Source: Methanobacteriota archaeon (lineage in GTDB: Archaea; Thermoplasmatota; DTKX01; GCA-020343715). From it: a stretch of 6,358 nucleotides of DNA. Position numbers and translations under genes: made by a program. The stretch lies in NCBI GenBank assembly GCA_030597775.1, contig JAUVRF010000110.1:1-6358 (forward strand), given 5' to 3'. The notes beneath the pieces are model-generated. The model ran no database searches. It had not been told where the DNA came from and worked only from the letters and a program-made list of their open reading frames with translations. Below, in pieces: positions 1-6,206 of the stretch (its first letter is position 1; the number at the start of each line of letters is the position of its first letter).

Positions 1-1141
1 TAAGCTCCTTTACATATATACCACTTTCCCCCCTGACCTCCACTGTGGCCTTGCCGCCAGAGAGGTCCACAAGGATCAGTTCCTTGACCAAACGGGCCCT
101 CTCCTTGTCGGCCCTGCGATGGGCCACCCTCTGGGGGGTGCGTTGCTTGATGACGGTGCCCGAGAGCGTCACCGCGGCCTCCTCGAGCTCCTCTCGGGTC
201 GCTCCCTCGTCCACGTTGAACGAGATGAGGTAGCTCTTCTCCCATGTGGCGTCCTTGAGGGCGACCACCTCGGACTTCTCCGAGGGACGCAGTCCACTGA
301 CCACGACCCGGCCGGCGGCGTGCCCGTTCACCCGTTCCTCCATCTCCTCCGGGGACCAGGAACGACTGCGGGGGTTCCGGATCTCCAGCACGAAGGGCCG
401 TCCCCGACCCAGCATGCGGGCGTCGATGTCCTCCCGGCCGGCGCCGTGGAGGGCGTGCTCCTTCCCCTTGAGCGCCTCCATGAATGGCTCGGCGATCAAC
501 TGCTCGACTGAGGTGGCGTACTGCTGGCCCGTGCCTTCGCAGGCCTCGCAGCCCTTTCCACGGCATCGCCGACACGGCCATCGGGTCTGGGGGATGCCCC
601 GCTCGAGCTTGGTGTAGCGGCCGTACACGTACACCGAACGGACCTGGACGGTCACGGTGTTGAACTCCGGGTCCACCAGCACTGTGATGTCGGGGGTCTC
701 GAAGTTCACCTCGCCATCTGAGGCCTCCTCTACCCGGCGGCCCACCTCCCGGTTGACCTCGGACTTGAGAGGCTCGACCCATGCCGAGGGGAAGGGCTTG
801 GCCAGGTCCTTCTCCATGCGGGCGACCCTCTTGGGCACCTTGGTGCCCACCAGGAAGGAGTCCCACTCGTAGTCCTCCAGGGCCACCTGGACCTCCTTGG
901 CCAGGTCATCGTACTCCTCGACCAGACCCTCGCAAAGGACGCAGTCCACGGGAGGCACTGGCTCGGCCTCGGGGTCGGCGAACTGACGCATGATCTGCCC
1001 CCGCTGGGAGTTTGAACCGTGGTCGGCCTTGCCCAGGTGCCTTCCAAGGCATGCGTCGCAAAGGCGGTGCCGCTCGACCTCCTCCGTGACGGCCCGCTCC
1101 ACCCGTGGGTCGCCCTCCAACAGGGATACCAGGTCCTCCAT
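1..1141 (-). CDS. pus10: tRNA pseudouridine synthase Pus10 (3' end cut by window edge)
   Basis: Pus10 isomerises uridine to pseudouridine at positions 54 and/or 55 in the T-loop of archaeal tRNAs. The frame reads open from an ATG at 1141 to the window edge, giving 380 codons without a stop. Two CxxC pairs at C28/C31 and C67/C70 form the N-terminal zinc site. The stretch GRYTKLERGIPQTRWPC (about 174-190) leads into a second cysteine set, C190, C193, C198 and C201. The signature GREDIDARMLGRGRPF (about 235-250) is the Pus10 catalytic motif, with D238 the likely nucleophilic aspartate. The last readable residues, GIYVKEL, match the conserved C-terminal segment, so perhaps 30-50 residues are missing beyond the window. 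The ATG start fits a TATA box centred 25 bases upstream, implying a leaderless mRNA. It lies 67 bases after the M48 protease gene in the same direction but has its own promoter. Family assignment rests on remembered motifs, not a search. Confidence 0.93.
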   Translation of the reverse strand, partial: MEDLVSLLEGDPRVERAVTEEVERHRLCDACLGRHLGKADHGSNSQRGQIMRQFADPEAEPVPPVDCVLCEGLVEEYDDLAKEVQVALEDYEWDSFLVGTKVPKRVARMEKDLAKPFPSAWVEPLKSEVNREVGRRVEEASDGEVNFETPDITVLVDPEFNTVTVQVRSVYVYGRYTKLERGIPQTRWPCRRCRGKGCEACEGTGQQYATSVEQLIAEPFMEALKGKEHALHGAGREDIDARMLGRGRPFVLEIRNPRSRSWSPEEMEERVNGHAAGRVVVSGLRPSEKSEVVALKDATWEKSYLISFNVDEGATREELEEAAVTLSGTVIKQRTPQRVAHRRADKERARLVKELILVDLSGGKATVEVRGESGIYVKEL

Positions 1142-1160
1142 CGGAGCACCCAATACCGAG

Positions 1161-1173
1161 CCTATATAAAAGG
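1161..1173 (-). promoter_or_regulatory. TATA box of pus10
   Basis: Read on the minus strand this is CCTTTTATATAGG, the best archaeal TATA element in the window. Its centre is about 25 bases upstream of the pus10 ATG at 1141. Archaeal transcription starts about 25 bases after the TATA centre, so the RNA would begin at or next to the start codon. No Shine-Dalgarno sequence precedes the ATG, which agrees with leaderless translation. Confidence 0.72.
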
Positions 1174-1187
1174 TTGATGGGCCAACC
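1168..1187 (-). terminator. Possible terminator of the M48 gene, overlapping the pus10 TATA box
   Basis: On the minus strand, 22 bases after the protease stop codon, GGTTG pairs with CAACC around a six-base loop and is followed directly by TTTT. This looks like a short intrinsic-type terminator for the protease transcript. The same T-run is the first part of the pus10 TATA element. The stem is only five pairs, and archaeal termination depends mainly on the T-run, so the hairpin may be incidental. Confidence 0.35.
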
Positions 1188-1208
1188 CGCGGACCGCCAG
1201 GGGGGACC

Positions 1209-2840
1209 TCACACGAAGGACACGGCCAGGACCATGAGCCCGATGAACAGCAGGACCAGGGCGAAACCCATCTTGATGTACGGGCGCCACACCTTTCGTC
1301 TCATGCCTCCGCCCTCCATCCTGAGGAGCTCCAGCATGGGGACGACGGGCCTCCTGTACCACCCCTCGACGACCACCTCGGTGCCCACCCACCTATGGGT
1401 CCGGAAGGCACCCTGGAAGAAATCGATGAGTCGCGCGATGCTCTTGTAGTCTATCAACATCAGGCCGGTTCCGTCGTCGATCTTGAGGTCCTCGGAGAAG
1501 AACATGCCCGGGATGCCCCTTCCGATCACCACACCCCTGAGCCTGACGGGGGTGCCCCGGACGGGGCTGGCCTTGGGGTCGGCCAGGAGGTCCCTCACGC
1601 GGGCTTCCTTGAACACCAGGGGGTGCCGGTAGAACCGGAAGTAGAGGAAACCGAAGAGGCCCGCCCAGGCCAGGGTCAGACCCCCCATGAGGATGATGTC
1701 GTCGTAACCGAAGAGGAACATGAACACGGCGATCACGAAGCCCCAGATGAAGGACCATTTGGCCATGATGTCGCCCAGGAAGTCGTCCCAGTAGGACTCG
1801 GGCTGCTCCTTATCGAACACGATGAAGGGCATCTGCCCCTGCTCCTCCGCCAGCTTGTTGAGGGCCAGGATGCGCTTGGCCGGCAGGGGGTGGGTCATGT
1901 TGAGCTCGTAGAAGAAGCCCCAGGGGTTCCACAGGTCCCAGGACATGGTGTCCTTGATGGCTTCCTTCTCGAGGGAGCCAGTGGCGGTGGTGGACTGGAC
2001 CGCCAGGCCGCGGGCCGAGTGGGCGCTGAAGAACATGAGGGCGTTGGAGTGGTGGGCGTCCTGCTTCCTCCGGTCGTCCACGTCCAGGCCCCTGCCCTCC
2101 GTGGCCAGCCCGTAGGCGATCTTGACGAGGGCCGAGGAGAGCTTGTTGGGCTTCTTCGTGGTCTCGGCACTGTACCTGTCGGCCCAGTACTCCCGGTAGC
2201 GGGAGACCAGGAGGGAGATGAAGTTCGCGATGAGGTACATGAGGAAGGCGATGGCCCCGATGCCCGCCACGGCGACCCCGAGGGCACCACCGTTGCGGGA
2301 CCTGCCAGCGAGCCTGCCGATGCGGAAGGCCCACCGGGCGATGATGAAGAAGGTGAGGACGATGGCGGTGATAACGGTCATCACCACGAAGTCGTTGTGG
2401 ACGATGTGGCCCATCTCGTGGGCGGCCACCGTCTCCGCCTCGTCGTCGTCGCAGTACTTGAACACGCCGTTGGTCAGCACCAGGTGGGCCTTGTTGCGGG
2501 TCCACCCGAAGGCGAAGGCGTTGGGGTTGTCGTCGGGGACCACGCCCACCATGGGAACCTTCACGTTGCTGTCCTGGGCCATCTTCGCGACGGACCGGTA
2601 CATCTTCTCGTACCGGGGGTCCAAAAAGCCATGCTCGGGGCCTATCCAGACTATCTTGTAGATCCACTTGACGATGTAGGGGGAGATGCCCCATTGCAGG
2701 GTCACCACGATGCCGGCCAGCGCCAGGGGGATGATCAGGACCCATATCCCCTCGACCATCCCGATGTACTCCAGGTAGAATGCGATCATCATCGCGAAAG
2801 CGAAAAGCAGCCCGAAGATGAGAGCTATCGCGATGGACAT
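1209..2840 (-). CDS. M48 family (HtpX/Ste24-like) membrane zinc metalloprotease with C-terminal extension
   Basis: This is an integral membrane metallopeptidase, by family expected to cleave misfolded or damaged membrane proteins. Numbering is from the ATG at 2840 (543 residues). Two helices (about 3-24 and 31-48) precede the protease domain. The zinc motif HEMGH is at 141-145, with H141 and H145 as ligands and E142 as catalytic base. The third ligand is probably E217 in SRYREYWAD. NAFAFG (107-112) and THPLPAKRI (316-324) are further M48 hallmarks. Helices follow at about 151-170, 187-212, 363-380 and 382-402. A soluble region (about 412-512) contains a probable beta-barrel, with GVVIGRGIPG, IDDGTG and VGTEVVVEGWYRR, and a last helix (522-541) ends the protein. 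Ordinary HtpX is about 290-330 residues, so this is much longer. A GTG at 2864 would add eight residues; I prefer the ATG because it opens directly on the first helix, but neither start has a Shine-Dalgarno sequence. The substrate is unknown. Confidence 0.92.
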   Translation of the reverse strand: MSIAIALIFGLLFAFAMMIAFYLEYIGMVEGIWVLIIPLALAGIVVTLQWGISPYIVKWIYKIVWIGPEHGFLDPRYEKMYRSVAKMAQDSNVKVPMVGVVPDDNPNAFAFGWTRNKAHLVLTNGVFKYCDDDEAETVAAHEMGHIVHNDFVVMTVITAIVLTFFIIARWAFRIGRLAGRSRNGGALGVAVAGIGAIAFLMYLIANFISLLVSRYREYWADRYSAETTKKPNKLSSALVKIAYGLATEGRGLDVDDRRKQDAHHSNALMFFSAHSARGLAVQSTTATGSLEKEAIKDTMSWDLWNPWGFFYELNMTHPLPAKRILALNKLAEEQGQMPFIVFDKEQPESYWDDFLGDIMAKWSFIWGFVIAVFMFLFGYDDIILMGGLTLAWAGLFGFLYFRFYRHPLVFKEARVRDLLADPKASPVRGTPVRLRGVVIGRGIPGMFFSEDLKIDDGTGLMLIDYKSIARLIDFFQGAFRTHRWVGTEVVVEGWYRRPVVPMLELLRMEGGGMRRKVWRPYIKMGFALVLLFIGLMVLAVSFV

Positions 2841-2952
2841 TCGAAGAAGTAGACCCAGATACACACCCAGGTCACAACCGGCCCCCGGTCAGAAAAGCCT
2901 TTCGCTTCCCTGGCAGGTGCTGACACACCTTCACCCCACCCCCCCGGGTCCC

Positions 2953-2961
2953 TTGATATAG
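2953..2961 (+). promoter_or_regulatory. TATA box of the polB2 gene
   Basis: TTGATATAG stands out in the otherwise very GC-rich gap between the two divergent genes. It is centred about 25 bases before 2982, so transcription should start near 2980-2985, around the TTG at 2980 and just ahead of the GTG at 2992. No equally good element is seen for the leftward protease gene. The reverse complement of this element (CTATATCAA) or a weak T-rich stretch at 2892-2899 could serve it. Confidence 0.5.
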
Positions 2962-2981
2962 CGCCATCACCAGGTACCCTT

Positions 2982-2985
2982 GGAG
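2982..2985 (+). promoter_or_regulatory. Shine-Dalgarno-like GGAG deciding the polB2 start
   Basis: GGAG is followed by a six-base spacer and then GTG at 2992. This is good spacing for pairing with the archaeal 16S 3' end. It favours the GTG over the in-frame TTG at 2980, which has no such site. If transcription starts at 2980 or earlier the site is in the RNA. A leaderless start at the TTG remains possible and would add four residues. Confidence 0.4.
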
Positions 2986-2991
2986 ACAGCA

Positions 2992-5328
2992 GTGAGGCTT
3001 GACGGTCACATTCTGGACGTGTTCCCCGACGAGCGCAACGACCTGATGGTGCTGTGGATCCGCACCGCATCGGGCGTCGAGCGGGTGGTGGACACCTTCT
3101 GGCCCACCTTCAACGTGGTGGCGCCCCTGGACGACCTGCGCAACCTGGGCCGACGGATGGAGGCCCTCCCCGCGGTGCGCGGCGTGGAGCTGGAGCGCCG
3201 GCGGGCGGGCCTGCTGGACGGGGACCAGGAGCGGGACGTGCTCACGGTGGAGGTGGGCCGATACCGGCAGATGCGCACCCTGGCCGACATGGTCGACCGC
3301 CTGGGGGGCTACAGGGACTTCGAGCTGTACAACGTGGACATCCGCCTGGCCCAGCGCTACCTCATCGACCGGGACGCCTTCCCCATGGCCCGGGTCAGCG
3401 TGTCGCGGCACCTGGAGTGCCTGGACCAGCGGCTGGCCATGGAGTACGAGGTGCCCCTGATGCGCCGGGCGGAGCTGGAGGTGGAGGCACACCAGACAGG
3501 CCGGGTGCTGCGGGAGACCGACCCCCTGCTACGCATAATCCTGACCCCGCTGCCCCCCGTGGGCGGGGCGCCCGGGGAGGGGCTGGCGGAGGGCATGGGG
3601 AACGGGAAGGGAGAGGCCCAGGGAGAGGCCCAGGGGGAGACCCAGGGAGAGCCCCTGGTGCTGGAGGCGGAGGCGGGGGAGGAGGCCGCCGTCCTGGAGG
3701 AGGCCACCCGCCAGCTGGACCGCCTGGACGTGGACGTGCTGGAGACCCGGGACGGGGACTCGGCCCTAGTCCCCTACCTGCGGGCGCGGGCGGAGGCCTC
3801 CGGCGCGGCCCTGCGCCTGGGCCGGGAGGAGGACCCCCGGGTGGCGGCCCGGAAGGAGCGCAGCTACCATTCCTACGGGCGCATCGTGTACAAGCCCCCC
3901 TTCCAGGCCCTGCGGGGCCGCATCCACGTGGACCGGTCCTCCTCCTTCCTGCACCGGGAGTCGGGCCTCCACGGCCTCATCGACCTCTCCCGCATCTCCC
4001 AGATACCCCTGCAGGTCCTCTCCCGCCTGTCGCCGGGCACCGCCATATCGTCGATGCAGGTGCACCACGCCCTCACCCGGGGCTACCTGGTCCAGTGGCG
4101 CAAGAACCTGCCCGAGTCCTTCAAGACCGCCGACGAGCTGTGCCGTCTGGACCGGGGCGGCATGATCCTGGAGCCCAAGGTGGGCATCTTCGGCGGCGTG
4201 GTGGAGATGGACTTCGCCTCCCTGTACCCCAACCTCATCGTCAAGCACAACATCTCCCCCGAGACGCTGAACTGCCCCTGCTGCCGCGGACCCGAAAGGA
4301 TGGTGCCGGGCACCCCCTACCACACCTGCGCCGACCGGGACGGACTGATCCCCGCGGTGCTGCGGCCGGTGCTCCAGCGCAGGTTCTACTTCAAGCGCAT
4401 GCGGTCCCACCGGCCCGACCGCCGTTCCGAGTACGAGCAGAAGCAGCTCATCCTCAAATGGCTGCTGGTGACCTGCTTCGGCTACACGGGATACAAGAAC
4501 GCCCGCTTCGGCCGAATCGAGTGCCACGAGTCCATCACCGCCTCCAGCCGGGAGGTGATGCTGGACGCCAAGGAGGTGGCGGAGGCGGCGGGCTACGAGG
4601 TGCTCCACGGCATCGTGGACTCCATTTGGCTGCTGCCAACCTCCCCCCTGGCCACGCCTCCCGAGGTGGTCTCGGACCGCATCTCCCAGCTCATCGGCAT
4701 CGACCTGGACCTGGAGGGGGTGTACAAGTGGATCGCCTTCCTGCCCTGCAAGGGCACCGGGGTGGGCGCCCTCAACCGATACTACGGCGCCCTGGAGGAC
4801 GGCACCATGAAGGTCCGGGGCATCGAGCTGCGTCGCCGGGACACGCCCCCCTTCCTCAAAAAGGCCCAGCAGGAGATGCTGGACGTGCTGCGCGAGGCGG
4901 ACGACCCCGAGGGGTTCAGGGCCCTGGTGCCCGAGGCGCTGCGGGCGCTGCGCCGGCGGGCGGACCAGCTGCGGTCGGGGGATGTGGACCCCGCCGAGCT
5001 GCTGTTCACCACCAGCCCCTCCAAGGAGCTGGACGAGTACCAGCAGATGAACGTGAGCGCCGCCGCCCTCCACCAGCTCAAGGACGAGGGGGTGGAGAGC
5101 CAGCCGGGGCGCAGCGTCCAGTACCTGGTGGCCGACGCGTCCTCCGGGGACTGGCGGAGGAAGGTGCTGATCCGCGAGCGGCTGGACCTGTTCCAGCGGT
5201 ACGACCTTGCCCACTACCTCAAGGTGCTTGCACGGACGGGAGAGAGCCTGCTCCTCCCCCTGGGCTACGACGAGCAGAGGGTGCTCGACGCCCTGTCGGG
5301 TCAGGTGCAGGACACGCTTCCCGACTGA
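2992..5328 (+). CDS. polB2: Inactivated archaeal family-B DNA polymerase (PolB2-like)
   Basis: This is a B-family polymerase homologue of 778 residues (GTG start; a TTG at 2980 would give 782). The N-terminal domain is recognisable, including FELYNVDIRLAQRYLID. The exonuclease region lacks the DIE motif and a clear NxxxFD motif; a Gly/Glu/Gln-rich stretch (about 190-233) lies there instead. Motif A is intact as MDFASLYPNL with D407. A cysteine cluster C428, C430, C431 and C446 follows. Motif B keeps K489 but reads VTCFG where active enzymes have NSxYG. Motif C reads HGIVDS (539-544) in place of YGDTDS: the first aspartate is isoleucine, the second, D543, remains. NRYYG and KVRGIELRRRD correspond to the KKRY and thumb region. 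These losses match the archaeal PolB2 family described by Rogozin, Makarova and colleagues as apparently inactivated and possibly structural in replication; in Sulfolobales PolB2 is linked to DNA damage. Residual activity cannot be excluded because D407 and D543, the usual metal ligands, survive. Confidence 0.9.
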   Translation: MRLDGHILDVFPDERNDLMVLWIRTASGVERVVDTFWPTFNVVAPLDDLRNLGRRMEALPAVRGVELERRRAGLLDGDQERDVLTVEVGRYRQMRTLADMVDRLGGYRDFELYNVDIRLAQRYLIDRDAFPMARVSVSRHLECLDQRLAMEYEVPLMRRAELEVEAHQTGRVLRETDPLLRIILTPLPPVGGAPGEGLAEGMGNGKGEAQGEAQGETQGEPLVLEAEAGEEAAVLEEATRQLDRLDVDVLETRDGDSALVPYLRARAEASGAALRLGREEDPRVAARKERSYHSYGRIVYKPPFQALRGRIHVDRSSSFLHRESGLHGLIDLSRISQIPLQVLSRLSPGTAISSMQVHHALTRGYLVQWRKNLPESFKTADELCRLDRGGMILEPKVGIFGGVVEMDFASLYPNLIVKHNISPETLNCPCCRGPERMVPGTPYHTCADRDGLIPAVLRPVLQRRFYFKRMRSHRPDRRSEYEQKQLILKWLLVTCFGYTGYKNARFGRIECHESITASSREVMLDAKEVAEAAGYEVLHGIVDSIWLLPTSPLATPPEVVSDRISQLIGIDLDLEGVYKWIAFLPCKGTGVGALNRYYGALEDGTMKVRGIELRRRDTPPFLKKAQQEMLDVLREADDPEGFRALVPEALRALRRRADQLRSGDVDPAELLFTTSPSKELDEYQQMNVSAAALHQLKDEGVESQPGRSVQYLVADASSGDWRRKVLIRERLDLFQRYDLAHYLKVLARTGESLLLPLGYDEQRVLDALSGQVQDTLPD
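3610..3657 (+). repeat. 12-base tandem repeat inside polB2 (four units)
   Basis: Two identical copies of GGAGAGGCCCAG (3610-3621 and 3622-3633) are followed by GGGGAGACCCAG and a degenerate GGAGAGCCCCTG. The unit is in frame and encodes GEAQ, GEAQ, GETQ and GEPL at residues 207-222. It falls within a low-complexity Gly/Glu/Ala stretch where active polymerases have the first exonuclease motif. A whole number of codons per unit means copy-number change would not break the gene. Confidence 0.9.
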
Positions 5329-5382
5329 TGGGCCGAACGCGGCAGGGCCCGGCCTCGTTGTAACGGAAGTTCGTGAACATTG

Positions 5383-5400
5383 CGAGGGGCCTATCCCTCG
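5383..5400. other. Hairpin at the 3' junction of two convergent genes
   Basis: CGAGGG (5383-5388) pairs with CCCTCG (5395-5400) around a six-base loop. It overlaps the stop codon of the leftward zinc-ribbon gene and lies 55 bases after the polB2 stop. No T-run follows on either strand, so it is not a standard terminator. It may still reduce read-through between the converging transcripts, or be chance in GC-rich DNA. The rest of 5329-5390 shows nothing I can name. Confidence 0.25.
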
Positions 5401-6080
5401 ATGTGTCCCTGCTGGAGCAGGTCATCGTCGGAGCTGGCTAGGGAGTAAGCGTGGAGCATCTCGATGGTGAAGCCCACGATGAACATGGCCAGGGCGAGTA
5501 CCAGGAACCGCCACTGGGTCACGCCGAGGTTGATGGGGTTGCCGTTGATGGGGTCCCAGAGGATGACCAGCACCGTGCCGATGCCGCCCGCGATGAACAT
5601 CCCTAGACCCGCCCGCTGGAACAATCGCTCCATGAGGGTGGGCTTGGACATGCTCACCAAGGCCGCGTGATCGTCGGCGCTGACCTTGACGGCGGTGCCG
5701 AAGGCCTGCTCCACCTCCTCCTCCTCCGCCAGGTCCTCCTCGTACGAGAGGTCGAGTTCGTACAGGTCCGAGTCGGAGTCGTCCTGCAGGGGGCCGTCGT
5801 CCAGGTCCGCCTCCATGGCGGCGATCTCGGCCTCCAGGGCGTCCTCGTCCAGGTCGGTGAGGTCGATGTCGCCGTCCAGCTCGTAGTCCGCCTCGAGCTC
5901 ACCCGAGACGAGGCCGGGGTCTTTGGTCTCATCCCCGCTGGAGACGAAGATGGCCCCGCAACCGGGGCAGCTCTTGTCCTCATCGGTGACCGGTGTCTGA
6001 CACATGGGACACTGGAACTCTATGTACTCCTCGTACTGGTCAGCAAGAGGGTCTGGGATGGTGTTTCCTGGAGTCGGCAT
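5391..6080 (-). CDS. Zinc-ribbon, acidic-linker, two-helix membrane protein of unknown function
   Basis: I do not recognise a characterised family. The 229-residue protein starts with a zinc ribbon: FQCPMC and SCPGCG place ligands at C24, C27, C38 and C41. A long, strongly acidic and probably disordered linker (about 50-125) includes DGDIDLTDLDEDALEAE and LSYEEDLAEEEEVEQ. A short region (126-156) leads to two membrane helices at about 157-175 and 190-209, separated by a loop with DPINGNPIN. The tail is short and acidic (SSDDDLL). There is no signal peptide. A cytoplasmic zinc ribbon and both ends on the inner face is the simplest topology. Small ribbon-plus-helix proteins are common in archaea, and the role is usually unknown; sensing or scaffolding at the membrane is only a guess. 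The ATG start at 6080 follows a TATA-like site by about 33 bases. It converges with polB2, leaving a 62-base gap. Confidence 0.85.
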   Translation of the reverse strand: MPTPGNTIPDPLADQYEEYIEFQCPMCQTPVTDEDKSCPGCGAIFVSSGDETKDPGLVSGELEADYELDGDIDLTDLDEDALEAEIAAMEADLDDGPLQDDSDSDLYELDLSYEEDLAEEEEVEQAFGTAVKVSADDHAALVSMSKPTLMERLFQRAGLGMFIAGGIGTVLVILWDPINGNPINLGVTQWRFLVLALAMFIVGFTIEMLHAYSLASSDDDLLQQGHIEG

Positions 6081-6107
6081 CCTATCGTCCTTTTTGATGT
6101 CAGGATT

Positions 6108-6118
6108 CCCTATTTGAA
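6108..6118 (-). promoter_or_regulatory. Possible TATA element of the zinc-ribbon gene
   Basis: On the minus strand this reads TTCAAATAGGG, centred about 33 bases before the ATG at 6080. That spacing would give a leader of under ten bases. An alternative AT-rich stretch at 6131-6150 (minus strand CTTATCATATGCAATAAT) would give a leader of roughly 30-35 bases. I cannot choose firmly between them. Confidence 0.35.
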
Positions 6119-6169
6119 CGTTGGGCCACCATTATTGCATATGATAAGCATGGAACGACAAAGCTGGCC

Positions 6170-6188
6170 CTCATTCTCATAGAATGAG
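6170..6188. repeat. Perfect 8-bp inverted repeat with 3-base spacer
   Basis: CTCATTCT and AGAATGAG flank a CAT spacer. This is the only exact dyad of this length I noticed between genes. It lies 90 bases upstream of the zinc-ribbon start and 18 bases after the stop of the neighbouring gene. It could be an operator, or an RNA hairpin at the end of the neighbouring transcript. Confidence 0.6.
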
Positions 6189-6193
6189 AAAAA
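6189..6193 (-). terminator. Oligo-T after the probable ncsA/ttuA-like gene
   Basis: On the minus strand TTTTT occurs 13 bases after the TAG stop and directly before the inverted repeat. Archaeal RNA polymerase terminates at oligo-T without needing a preceding hairpin. Here the hairpin follows the T-run, opposite to the bacterial order. This makes the site a plausible but unproven 3' end for the gene on its right. Confidence 0.4.
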
Positions 6194-6206
6194 CATATAG
6201 CTCGAC

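Noticed and set aside
5..20. AT-rich TATATA-like stretch near the left edge as a promoter
   Set aside because: It falls inside the conserved GIYVKEL codons of pus10 and no gene start follows on either strand.
119..511. Plus-strand open frames over the pus10 gene
   Set aside because: They are antisense to a continuous 380-codon frame with Pus10 signatures and show no recognisable motif.
1395..2852. Long open frame (485 codons) on the plus strand, antisense to the M48 gene
   Set aside because: Its translation is dominated by Val, Gly, Glu, His and Asp with no hydrophobic core or known motif, as expected opposite a G/C-third-position gene. The minus-strand frame has a full M48 signature.
3583..3670. 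CRISPR-like or mobile repeat array
   Set aside because: The units are 12 bases without spacers, lie in frame inside a gene, and are a simple coding minisatellite.
4606..4626. Sequencing error as the cause of the altered motif C
   Set aside because: The frame continues unbroken with well-conserved flanks, and the losses in motif B and the exonuclease region agree with a known inactivated family, so several independent errors would be needed.
3766..5214. Open frame of 482 codons antisense to polB2
   Set aside because: Low-information His/Gly/Val/Leu-rich composition and no motif; it exists because stop codons are rare opposite GC-rich codons.
3054..5363. Open frame of 769 codons in another plus frame over polB2
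   Set aside because: The product is almost all Gly, Pro, Arg and Ala, a typical shadow of GC-rich coding. The polymerase motifs are all in the other frame.
5667..6182. Plus-strand open frame of 171 codons antisense to the zinc-ribbon gene
   Set aside because: It is Val/Leu/Gly repeats mirroring the acidic Asp/Glu codons opposite; the minus strand has a zinc ribbon and membrane helices.
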